A stretch of DNA of 64,000 bases, taken from contig JAEMBT020000001.1 of assembly GCA_018873245.2 (NCBI GenBank), positions 15,568,220-15,632,219 of the forward strand, given 5' to 3'. A program made the position numbers and the translations under genes. Of the stretch, positions 22,197 to 33,049 are shown piece after piece. Positions within the stretch are counted from its first letter, which is position 1. Each line of letters begins with the position of its first letter. A model generated the notes under the pieces. It made no database searches, was not told the origin of the DNA, and worked only from the letters and a program-made list of their open reading frames with translations. The DNA comes from Archegozetes longisetosus (taxonomy: Eukaryota; Arthropoda; Arachnida; Sarcoptiformes; Trhypochthoniidae).

Positions 22197-23736
22197 TTAA
22201 TCAAAAATATCACAATTTATATTTTTACGAAAAATTAAGTAGCAAAAAAAAGTATAAGAAAAAAATGATAAAAACCAGTTATCGATGTACTTTATGATAA
22301 CATAATCATATCGCAACCATTCAAGTCCCTCCGTCCAACTTCCATTCTCAATGGCATTCGCAATAAAAACTAAAGACCGCTCCAAGCAGTCCTGAGTACT
22401 GCTTTGGTCTTCAAAAGCCGGTCGTTCGCCATCAACCGGTAACTTAGTTCTAGCTAAGCGTACCGAAGCAACTGGTGTTTCAGTAGCTCTAGCTTTAACT
22501 AAGTGGTTGTAATAGTAATCTAAATAGATATTAAAATTTTAAACAACGAATTTTATCAAAACACCTAATACTCACAAGTTCGTCTAACTCCATCGTTTGA
22601 AACAATTAAAACGTTGGTATGAAACGCAAGACCTGAACAAGAATGTTTAATCCCCAAGGGTCAGGCAAGCAAAAATATCACAAAACGGTGCTGTTTGGAT
22701 AAAGATCTAATAGACTCAAGAACATCAGTGTTGTTCGAGATGAATTTGGAACGATGCGGTGAATGTCGCCGCACAAACTCGCTCAACTCGCTTTTTCCAT
22801 CCTGAGATCGGCCGATTATTTTTGGACATAGATAAAAATCGCCCATCTCCAGAGATAACCACTTAGAGTAAAGTCTAGATCAAAATTGCAGCTCAATATC
22901 TTGAACCTCCTCCTTGGTATCAATTGAATAAAAAGAATACATATAGTTTACTATTAAATCATTCCAACAATCTAATGCATACCTATGAGATCCAAGCAAC
23001 TTCGAATATTTTCCTTTTTCGATATATTTAGTCAACTCACTCTGCAGTACACCATTAAACGGGTCACCTCCAGAGTTGACGGGCGCTGATTCAAAATCAG
23101 GTAAAGTCCTAGCCTTACGACTAGCACCAAGCGATAAAAGCTTAGCAGGAAAGAAGTTGAATAGAGCTTGCGAGCCTCGAAATGTGTTTTCAAGCTCGAA
23201 AGTATTGAACCTATCCTCCCATCCAACCTATCTCACGAGAAAACGATCTTCCCACACCTTGCCATTCTATACTTTAGCTCGGGCGACGACACTTTCAATC
23301 TCATGTTCCTTGGTAGCCTTATCTGGTCCAGGGTGATTAAAAACTTGACTGGGCCGTGGAGGAAGCTCAGGCAACAGTTCCTTAAGCACCAAATCAGATG
23401 GAGTGTAAGGCGGATGGTTGTCAGTTGGATCAAAACTCAAATCAAACTCTTCCTCAGAAGATGATGAAACTGGCGACCCAATGTTGAGAACTTCTCCAAC
23501 AGACGTTGACGAACAAACACAGACAAGATCTGACATATAATCAGTTGTCATCGAAGACTTTACAGAAGACTTCGACCTAGTATCGTATTTTGTTGGACAA
23601 GAGGCAGGTTTTACATTTACGGCAACAGACTCACGTCTCCTCTCATTACAAAAACGCTTATGAGCTAAAAAAGAAAATTTTAAGTTAATAGGTTAGGACA
23701 AACCATAATCATATAACACATACCATTATCCGACAT
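22197..23736 (-). pseudogene. Chromodomain + Ulp1-like protease gene, left-arm decayed copy
   Basis: Antisense to the retroelement. Same gene as the better copy at 62896-64000. The first exon has ATG at 23736 and a 59-bp intron. The next encodes a Ser-rich region (SSSSEEEFDLSFDP), then a chromodomain (VWEDRFLVR, GWEDRFNTFELE). The last parts carry a histidine in FHTNVLIVSNDG and a cysteine in DQSSTQDCLERSL, which resembles the Q..N..DC box of Ulp1/C48 proteases. In-frame stops: TAG before NGKVWEDR, TAG replacing a Trp in the chromodomain, TGA replacing a Trp before SRLYSKW, and TGA replacing Arg after FLLA. The intact relative has Trp or Arg at the last three. Identical decay is seen in the right arm. 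Confidence 0.65.
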
Positions 23737-25203
23737 GTTTAATGAAAATAACCTTTAAGAGAAAATTTCTTATCAAATAATACATCATTTATTACAAAAA
23801 TCGTCTACTTACCCAAAACAAAGTCAATAATAATCAGCTCAAGAAGTTAGACGACCAAGATCCACAATTCAATCCAATGTAGAGCTCAAGTATTTTTCTT
23901 ATATATACACACAAAATTATGCACAAAAAATCGCTTTCATATAAATGTTTGAGAAACACATGTTTTGTTTTGGTGCCTTTCGCTTCAAAAATTGTCATCA
24001 AATGCGCATTCTCCAAACAAGCACTTCACATAAAGTACGACTATTTGTAACAAAAACTACGCTCTTGCTCAAAAGTTAACCCAAACAAGAAATTATATTT
24101 CCCAAATACTTATTAATTTTAATTATAACTTTTATTTTTAATAATTTTATTTAATCTTTTTTATATATACCTAATCAATTTATATAACTTATAAATTTGT
24201 ATTGATCATCAAGTTATATTCATTGTAAATCACTTTTAAAAGAGTGTATATTGTAAAGTCTGGATCTTTGATAGGAGCGTGTATGAAATCAAATTTTAAA
24301 ATATAAGCACTTTATTTAACATAACCACAATAATAAAATTACATAAGATTTCACAGGATTTTAACACTGGAAGAAAGAGCGAAAAATTTAAGAAAAACAC
24401 GACATTTTATAGGAACAATAGGCGGGTTAAATTAGAAAATGTTTTACAATGATAGGCTAAACCTTTTAAGGTCAATAGCACATTTAGCTAGGATTGGGAG
24501 ATTGTTTAACTAGGACATACTTAGGTAGGTTTTCAGAGTTGAAATATGCTTACTCTCAGCTGTCTTCATAATTTGTACAGTTGAGACAAGCATGTGAAGA
24601 TTTCTTTTGTACAAATAAAAAGTAATCTTGAAATCAGTAATAAATGTTGACATATACGGTGAGTTATGAAAATTAGAGTTTAAAAATATAGGTTATTACA
24701 GAAGTATTTTGGTATAGGTCTAATTTAAGAACTAAGACGTTATTACAATATTAGCCGTATTCAGAGACGAACACTCTAAAGGAGGGGCAAATTGAAAAGA
24801 ATTTTTCTCTTTACATCTCTCCCACACCCTAAACTTATACTTTCCCACAGTTAGACATAAATTATGAAGCGGGGTCTGTCACAGGGAAATACAATCCTAA
24901 CCCTTAGCATTATAGTAAACCCACCTAAAGCTATTACCTAACAATACCCCCTATTCCCCCTATTATTAGCACAAACTCCTATAAGTCTCTGTCCCAATTT
25001 TGGCAGAAGTTTTCCCATAAAAGTGATAAGCAAACATGTATTAACGTCTTTTACCTCGTATTCCTCAATAAAGTAATTTAAAGAAATCCAAAAGTTGTGT
25101 TGTGCTACGAAATTATGTTGCAATATGACAAAAATTGCCGTGATTATAATGCAATAAAAGGCACGATTTGCAGGTGTAACTCAGGCAAAAGGACTATAGG
25201 CAC
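23737..25203. other. Gene-free stretch
   Basis: Upstream of the chromodomain gene. No supported frame or repeat beyond the palindrome itself. Confidence 0.5.
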
Positions 25204-25485
25204 GTGCGCGCACGCGAAAAGTGTTATATAAAAGTGTTAAGTCGCGCTAGATGCAAGTCATCAAAAAAGTCAACTATATCAGTTGATTCTATTTATCTCC
25301 TGTACAATCCAAGTGAAAGTAGTGATGAGGAAAGTGATGTCAACGTTAGTGCCGCTAATTATGGCACCAGTGATAGAATCATCGATAGTGACATCACCGA
25401 GATAGAAGAGGACAACCATGACAAAGTGACGGAACAAATAACTATTTACCCGGACTTGTCCAAGATTTCATCAACATTAGATTAG
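25204..25485 (+). CDS. Possible small acidic protein or terminal exon, left arm
   Basis: A 93-codon open stretch ending at TAG 25483-25485. A basic N-terminus (RAREKC, RARCKSSKK) precedes an acidic Ser-rich part (ESSDEESD, TEIEEDNHDK). The first codon available is GTG, not ATG. An AG at 25190-25191 could make it a final exon. No family recognised. The composition is less random than other small frames nearby, but this may be chance. Confidence 0.25.
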   Translation: MRAREKCYIKVLSRARCKSSKKSTISVDSIYLLYNPSESSDEESDVNVSAANYGTSDRIIDSDITEIEEDNHDKVTEQITIYPDLSKISSTLD

Positions 25486-25684
25486 AATTACTGTACTTGA
25501 TCATTTAATTACATATTTATTCATGCTAAGTGTTTAATTTTGTTCAAACTGTAACGCGCTGTAAGGAATATTTGATTGTAAATAGTTCATTAAATGTTGT
25601 ACCAATCTAAATAATTTTTGCATATTTTTGTATCATGTTACATGCTTATAATATGCTTAAAACTAACTTAAAATATCTTGATAC

Positions 25685-26215
25685 TTTTATTTGTTCCGAC
25701 CGTCTCTTTCATCTAATCGCTTACCAAACCTATATGGATATCAAATTAAAGCTTATGAAGAGCAGAATTGGAAAAAAGAATTTCTAAAAAATACGATAGC
25801 TGAGAGAAGATATGAATCTTTAAAAATTTACTTTTAAAAGCGAAAAAAGTGATTTCAACATATCGAACAGGTACTGGAAAGCACTGACACGGACTCTAAC
25901 TAAGTAGGAGCACCTCTAGCCACTATAAAAACTTGAGATGGGTGGAACAAAGCCCACTATAAAATGAGTGGGGTACATATAGCCACTCTAAAATGGCTCA
26001 TCTCCACGTGGTGTTCCCTGGGTAATGCTAACGAGCTTTCTGCATGTAATTAATAACCCTTAATATTAAATACATTTAAAAATTCATATCTACTTTCAGT
26101 CTTCATATTTTTGAATTCTTTTTACTTTCAATTCTACTCTTCATAAGCTTTAGTTTGATACTCATACTGGCTTGGTGAGCGATTAGGCGGGATGCATTTA
26201 TATTTCCGACTAATA
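25685..26215. repeat. Fold-back element, about 155-bp arms
   Basis: 25685-25840 and 26060-26215 are imperfect inverted copies (TATCAAATTAAAGCTTATGAAGAG versus its complement CTCTTCATAAGCTTTAG). The loop includes repeated TATAAAA and CCACTCTAAAATGG motifs at 25925-26000. MITE-like, no coding. Confidence 0.7.
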
Positions 26216-27540
26216 CTTTTATTATAAGGCTAATAACGCATTCGAATTTTAAAGGAACAAAATTGAAATAAATTCAATATATGTGAACCATTAATAGATT
26301 GAACCAATATTTAGACCATTAACACAAATTTAAACAACATATAACATGTCAATTGTAGAAAATCACACATTCTTTATTTAGCCAATAAATAGCCATTAAA
26401 AAGTATTTAATGATGATGCACTCTTAGTGGATGTGATTAAATGACGGAAAGAGTCATTTATCAATGCTAATTCGAAATTCTACGCAATAATAGGAAAGTT
26501 AAGAGATGATCAGAAATACCTGTTTTCAAATTTCGGGTCAAAATAAGAAAATCTTGCCTTCAATAATTGAGTCACAAACATACCATAATGCCTTTGTTTA
26601 ATTATAAAATATGACAAATGAAAAGACCTAGACTATAATTATATATACTGATATTTTGCGGATTACTTATGTAACGGCTGACTGAATATTAAAGGAGTCT
26701 GTAAAAATGGAATTTTGATCGAATTTGAGATATTCAATGTGTTAACAAGATTAAAGAATCTTCATGAGACAGCGATAAACAGCTCTCATGAAAGCATAGT
26801 AATAAAAAGGTTGAAATCTGAATTTGATGAATGTTAGTAATGAGCTAAGTTTTATTTAGAGATTTGTCCTTGTGTTTTATTGCAGAACTTTTTACTCTCA
26901 GAAGTAATCGATCGATTAGAAGTTATTACTTCCAACAAAAAACAATCATTAAAAATGACCTACTAGAGTACTTATCGAAGTTTGACTTTATTTAATTCAG
27001 TTGTAATGATCAAAAGTTAGTGCTCTATATATTTAATGAGGATAATCAAAATTCAAATGTTTCTAAAAATCGTGGCTCATAAGTTCAATTTTGAGTTGTT
27101 ATCAGCCTCTTTTTAAAATCATAAAAAATTTGAGCCTCATTTTGAGGTAGAATCAATTCATTCTCAGTTTGATAACAGTTTCTATTACTTTGGTTTTTAT
27201 TTATTCTTAGTTTCTAAGTCGATTTTATCAAATGCTTCATTAATGTCTATTTTAGGCTTTATTGGGGAAATTCCAGTTTTCTTTAAAATTTACCTATCAA
27301 TTGGGAAAGATATTTCGATTAAATTCTATAAATATTTGCAACATTTCCGACTTCTCGCACTAAATATTGTTCATTCTTAGCGAAAGGGAAAGCGAATTCA
27401 CAAATGATAGTCTTTGACTGACATTTTATCCAAGAATATAACATCTATACATATTTGAATGTCACTCAATTAGAGAAAATAACTAGATGCCCATCTTGAC
27501 CCTGACCCAGGTAAGGTCAGGTAGAACATATTTTGGGTTA
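26216..27540. other. Gene-free stretch
   Basis: AT-rich. No frame or repeat recognised apart from the arm symmetry. Confidence 0.5.
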
Positions 27541-28115
27541 TAACTTACTCGGGATTGGCATTTGCTGTAAATTTTTTAAAAAAACAAGATATGCCTTAAA
27601 TGATAGGTAATTATTAAAGATTTTAAGTTTTCGGTGTGATTTGAGCTGAAATGCATTTTTGAAATTTTATAATTAATTCAAGTTTAGGTTTTCCTCTCAA
27701 GTAGAGCAATAAACATTGTAGTGTTTGAGTATTCTGATATTTGAGTTAATTCGTTACGATACTTTTGATGAGCAATTTTATAAAATTAATTTATAATATT
27801 AATTGGGTTTAGCATTTTATAATAAATTATTCTAAAAAATGGTTTATAACCATTTGAACATTAATAGATTTTGAAAGATTTTGATCAATGCGTAAAAACT
27901 TTTATGAATCGAACTGAGTTCTAATTATAGCAAACTCACAACTTGAGAGGGAAATGAGAGGGAAGCTTAAACTTGAATAAATTATAAAATTTCAAAAAAT
28001 ACATTTCAGCCCAAATCAGACCGAAATCTTAAAATCTTTAATAATTACCTATCATTTAAGGCATATTTTGTTTAAAAAAAAAAATTTACAGCAAATGCCA
28101 ATTCCGAGTTAGTCA
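27541..28115. repeat. Fold-back element, about 165-bp arms
   Basis: 27541-27710 and about 27945-28115 are inverted copies (GGCATTTGCTGTAAATTTT.. versus ..AAATTTACAGCAAATGCC). A non-autonomous element with long inverted repeats and no coding. Confidence 0.75.
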
Positions 28116-28147
28116 TATCGTAGTTTCGCATTATACTTCTTATGCAC

Positions 28148-28298
28148 ATGAAGCCTGTTTTTGAAATGCCTTAGCGGATAGGCTTTTATCTACACACAGT
28201 AAAAATACTTTCTACATAAAATTCAATATAGAAAACATTTTTAATGAATGGTTAAAGGCCTATTTGCTAAGACATTTCCTCAAAAACAGGCTTCATAA
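28148..28298. repeat. Small fold-back element
   Basis: TGAAGCCTGTTTTTGA..ATGCCTTAGC and its complement bound about 150 bp, arms about 43 bp. Confidence 0.7.
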
Positions 28299-29044
28299 AA
28301 CTTACGAAAATTGAGAGATCCTTTAACTTTGATTTTGTAATTATTCTAAAAATTTATCGTTCGTAACTATAGGTTGAGCAAACCGTACAGAAAATATCTT
28401 GATTTCTATTAAAAAATTCTACTTTCCACAAATCAGAGATAAACTTTAATCTTTATAAGAAAAAAGTAGATTAGAGAATACGTGAGAAGTGAAAAGATAG
28501 AAACGTTATGTAGTAGAGCAATAATAAATCATTCGAATTGAGATTTCGCAATTTACTAGAGTTACATTCAAATCTCTTAAGTTAGTATTTCGGAAATTTA
28601 AGGGATATTAGAGCCCAGTAATAGATGGTACTTTGTAAACGCCTTCTGTTCTCCATTGTGAACACTGGCTCAGAGAGGGTTAATAGTCGGGACCATTACT
28701 ATATGACTAATAATAAACAGTAAAATCAAAGCTTACATTGTGAAGCAGAAAATCAACAAGTTTTTAATGATTTTTCGTAAACATATCTAATACTTTATCC
28801 ATTGATAAGATATGAATATGCAATTACTCTTCAGCCGCCCTAAGAGATATGTCTTATAGAAATTGAATGATATGTTATATAAGTTTATAATCATTGTTTT
28901 ATAGTTATCTGCCTTAAATTTCTGAAACAATTAGAGTGCAATAACACATCATTAAGTTTCTATACAACATATTTAACCTAGGAACTATGCTATTTGTTTT
29001 CAAGCGATAAAGATAAAAATTTCATGGATATATATATATATATA
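28299..29044. other. Gene-free stretch
   Basis: No supported gene. Ends in a (TA)n run that contains the target of the next element. Confidence 0.5.
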
Positions 29045-29417
29045 CAAGGGGTACTAGTTAAGTTTTGAGAATAAGCAATTTATTCAAGAGTTAAATACAT
29101 TATATTAAGAATTTTTTTTCTAAGTGCTCTCCCTGGTTTTCTATACACTTTTTCATACGTTTGAACCAGCTCTCATAAGCCTTTTTAAAAAAATGCAAAA
29201 TTATAACACGAAATCACGCCTTGTTAGCTCAGCCATTATAATAGCAAAAGTGCAAAGTAATTCTGTTTGAACTTTAAATATTTCCTAAATTTTCAAGGCT
29301 ATATCAACAATACTTATTATGTAAGCCCATGTTATGCTATATTTAATAATTATAAACTTGGAGTTCATTACAACTAATCTAAATATCAGATTCTCAAAAC
29401 TTAACTAGTACCCCTTG
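29045..29417 (-). mobile_element. Deleted mariner-like element (MITE), left arm
   Basis: A 373-bp element starting CAAGGGGTACTAGTTAAG and ending with its complement, inside TA repeats giving TA flanks. On the minus strand it encodes a short piece resembling the C-terminus of a mariner transposase (YESWFKRMKKCIENQGEH). The rest of the gene is missing, so it depends on a transposase elsewhere. Confidence 0.8.
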
Positions 29418-29501
29418 TATATATATAAATTTAACAATAACTTGTGAACCGCTAGAATTCATTTAGTAACTATCTAAGACTTCGAGGATCTAAAAATACT
29501 A

Positions 29502-31754
29502 ATGGCTAAGAGTATTTCTAAGTTTGCAATTTTTAATGAGCAACCTGATAATATCAAGAAATTTGTTAAACTATTTTATATTTTTTGAGAATAGAGATGA
29601 AAGAACTTATGCTATAAATGGTTCAAATGTTATTATAGTATCTGGTAAAGATGAGATCATGGCTTTTGGTCGAAATAGTTATGGATGCTTAGGATTCACA
29701 CACAACAACCCTGTTAGACCTGCAACGCCTCATAAATTTTGATGTGAAAAAGGACTAACAAAATTTTACAATGGATTTTTTCATGTCTTGGCTAAAAACG
29801 ATCGAAACGAAATTTTTTACTGGGGCTATAACAATTCTGGTCAGTTAGGAATAGAAGTGGACAATAAAAGATTTTATGCGCCGCAAAAACACGAACTTTT
29901 GAGCAATAAAGATATTGTTGATATAAGTTGTGGTCCGTGGCATTCATTGGCTATGACAAGCAATGGAGAAGTATATGCATGGGATGAGAACAAATTTGGT
30001 CAAATTGGAAATGGACTTAATGTTTCATATGTTGCTAAACCATTCCGGTTGCATGGTTCAAACGCATTTTTAGGGCACAAGATCATTGCGATTTCATGCG
30101 GGAGTAAACACTCACTTGCTTTGTCAAGAGATTGTCGAGTTTTCAGTTGGGGCTCGAATGAGTTTGGGCAGTTGGGCCATGAAAAATCTAAAATTTTCAA
30201 CAAACCAACTCTCATTGAAATCTATGATGTGAATTTCACTAAAATAACTTGTGGTCTTAATGTAAGTTATTTTTTGACTTCCGATGGATATATTTATGCA
30301 TACGGTAAGAACAAAATTGATGAAGGGAAAAAGAGTCAGAAGGTTAGGGGTGAATATCACATATCACATATATCCTTCAAGGAAATCGCCTCGGAGAGAA
30401 ATAGCGAATATTTAATAGCTATTTCTGAAGATGAACGTTGTTATGAAGTTCTGAAAAGAGAGGCGCCTGCGACAAGAGAATTTTATGAAGAAATGGAATA
30501 TGAATCATTTGTTGACTATTACGCAGAAGTATGCAAAATCACTTATAAAACAATAGAAAACGCTGATTGTAAAAGTATTGATTCTACTGGAAGTAGTATA
30601 AAGCAATCGGAGAGTTCAAAAGTAAGCACTTCAAATAACTTTAGCTCAAGTTTAATGGACAGCCAGAGAGCTGAACTATTCCCTTTTGTCGATACTCAAA
30701 ACAAAGGCATGAATTTATTGAGTGAAAACAGTAATCAAACTTCACTTTCAACGCGCACAGTTCAAGCTCTTGACAGTAACTTTGAGAAAAATTCATCTTA
30801 TGGTCAATATTTTAACAATTGGGAATTAATAGGTAAAGGAGGATTCGGATTAGTCTATAAAGTTCTACATATAATGGATGAACAAACATATGCTGTGAAG
30901 AAAATAACAGTTGAAGGTAATTAACACTCTAATTAAATAATTAAAAGTATTTGATGCTTTCATCATCATAAGTGAAAATTTTCGAAACGTTTCAAATCGA
31001 ATATTCACACTCTAGTATAACATAAAATTATTTTGAATCATTTAATTTCATTAAAATTATATTAGATTTTCAAACAGTCAGAGCTTTCGAGAAAACGCAA
31101 TCATTTGAGTATATATTATTTTAAAGATTTACGTTTATATTGATTGGAAATAAACGAAAATATTTCAGAGATACGAGATAGGGTTTTAAAAATGCTTCTT
31201 TGTTTGTAATACCTTAACTGTTAATTCTTCAAGGTTTGGGAATAACTCCTGAAGATAACATAAGAGGTTTTTTTAACTCGAAATTCAGTAATGAATTGAG
31301 ATTATTAGCAAAACTTAAAAGCAATTTCATCGTGCAATACAAATCTTGCTGGATAGAGGATAATGCGATTTTCATTCAAATGGAGTACTGTTTAAGCTCT
31401 TTGGAAAAGATTCTTCAACTAAAACCAAAACAATTCAAACGAAGTGATTCTGAACTGATGAGTAAAATAGAGTATTTCATCAGTTGTGAACTGTTTAGAG
31501 AAATACTAGAAGGGGTCAACTACTTGCATAAGCAAGATCCTCCAATAATTCATAGAGATTTGAAACCGACAAACATTCTTATATCAGATGGAAGTAATGG
31601 GTCATTTGTTAAAATAGCAGACTTTGGTTTAGCGACTTTTCACATGGAAGAAAATCAGGTACACACAAAATATCTTGGCACTACTGTGACCCTAAGCATT
31701 TCAAATTGTAACATACTTCATTTCTGGTTCAATTACAATTTCATCCAATATTAA
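29502..31754 (+). pseudogene. RCC1-repeat + eIF2-alpha-kinase-like gene, left arm, truncated
   Basis: Starts at ATG 29502 (MAKSISKFAIFNEQ). Exon 1 runs to 30916, a 317-bp intron follows, and exon 2 starts at 31234. Exon 1 encodes four to five RCC1 blades (ISCGPWHSLAMTSNGEVYAW, SWGSNEFGQLG), a Ser-rich linker, then the kinase N-lobe with the P-loop GKGGFG and Lys in AVKK. Exon 2 holds [14 protein letters not shown] and DFG, then loses similarity after KYLGTT. The rest of the C-lobe is absent before the palindrome centre. Most like PEK/HRI-type eIF2 kinases, but with RCC1 repeats in front. Breaks here: an extra T near 29583, and an in-frame TGA at 29740-29742 that is also in the right arm. RCC1 with kinase in this order is unusual: NEK8/NEK9 have the kinase first. 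Confidence 0.75.
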
Positions 31755-32382
31755 AATATATTTTTAAGATATATACTTTCATGTATAGCAAAGATTTTGG
31801 TTAACCGGGAAGTTTTGTGGCACTCGACCATAAAAATCGGGTGATGGTGCCATTTGATAGTACTTTGTGAGACGAGTCCAAAAGGTCACCATCATGGGGC
31901 TCCGCCCACCAGATATAGAACCACGCCCACTTTTTTATTTAAGCCACTCTTACTGATTCCACCCCCACAATATGGATCTCAAAAGAAAGGTCTCAGTGAG
32001 TAGAGTCCATTGGTAAAGGTCTCGTGATTATAGGATGCCTACTTCCTGAGAAATTGACTAAAAACACTCCTATATTTTACGACTAATTAGCAGTACATCG
32101 AAAATTGACATTGTTGACCAAATCTGAGACAAACCACTAGTTTGGTAATGCTTAGTCTGACTTTTTGGTAGGGTTTCGGAATAGGAGGCAGTAGTAATAC
32201 CCTAACTGAAAAATCTCATAACAGGGGTTTTTCCCAAGCCTACTGTAGGACCTTTGTTACGAATAAGTTTGAAAACTTGTGCAAATAATTAAAGAAATAC
32301 AAATGAATTATATGAAGATGAGTACAGTTATTAAGTCAGGATAAATTTGAACAGTTTTATAGAGGCAGACGAAAAAGATTCA
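31755..32382. other. Gene-free stretch next to the palindrome centre
   Basis: A slightly GC-richer tract at 31795-31990 (GGGGCTCCGCCCACC and similar). No coding seen. Confidence 0.5.
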
Positions 32383-32420
32383 AGATTTAACCTTTGTCTC
32401 ATAAAGTATGTCAAAAACTT
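32383..32420. other. Palindrome centre, 38-bp spacer
   Basis: The left arm ends in AAAAAGATTCA at 32382 and the right begins TGAATCTTTTT at 32421. The 38 bases between have no inverted partner. Confidence 0.95.
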
Positions 32421-33049
32421 TGAATCTTTTTCGTCTGCCTCTATAAAACTGTTCAAATTTATCCTGACTTAATAACTGTACTCATCTTCATATAATTCAT
32501 TTGTATTTCTTTAATTATTTGCACAAGTTTTCAAACTTATTCGTAACAAAGGTCCTACAGTAGGCTTGGAAAAACCCCTGTTATGAGATTTTTCAGTTAG
32601 GGTATTACTACTGCCTCCTATTCCGAAACCCTACCAAAAAGTCAGACTAAGCATTACCAAACTAGTGGTTTGTCTCAGATTTGGTCAACAATGTCAATTT
32701 TCGATGTACTGCTAATTAGTCGTAAAATATAGGAGTGTTTTTAGTCAATTTCTCAGGAAGTAGGCATCCTATAATCACGAGACCTTTACCAATGGACTCT
32801 ACTCACTGAGACCTTTCTTTTTGAGATCCATATTGTGGGGGTGGAATCAGTAAGAGTGGCTTAAATAAAAAAGTGGGCGTGGTTCTATATCTGGTGGGCG
32901 GAGCCCCATGATGGTGACCTTTTTGGACTCGTCTCACAAAGTACTATCAAATGGCACCATCACCCGATTTTTATGGTCGAGTGCCACAAAACTTCCCGGT
33001 TAACCAAAATCTTTGCTATACATGAAAGTATATATCTTAAAAATATATT
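32421..33049. other. Gene-free stretch, inverted copy
   Basis: Mirror of 31755-32382, differing in homopolymers (for example five T at about 32818 against four A at 31981). Confidence 0.5.

Larger units (their letters stand above)
18055..32382 (+). repeat. Left arm of a giant palindrome, about 14.3 kb
   Basis: The complement of 32421-46745. Coordinates pair at a near-constant sum of 64,800-64,804, so net indels are only a few bases. Every feature here recurs inverted on the right. Differences seen include homopolymer lengths at 19847, 28070, 29580, 30457, 31981 and 32233, and a substitution at 21187. Confidence 0.97.

Noticed and set aside
23032..23551. Four overlapping open frames on both strands
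   Set aside because: Only the minus-strand chromodomain frame has family similarity and a matching relative at 63 kb; the others are shadows.
29740..29742. TGA in the RCC1 exon as a selenocysteine codon
   Set aside because: RCC1 blades have no selenocysteine role, no SECIS-like structure was sought or seen, and two nearby homopolymers give a simpler explanation.
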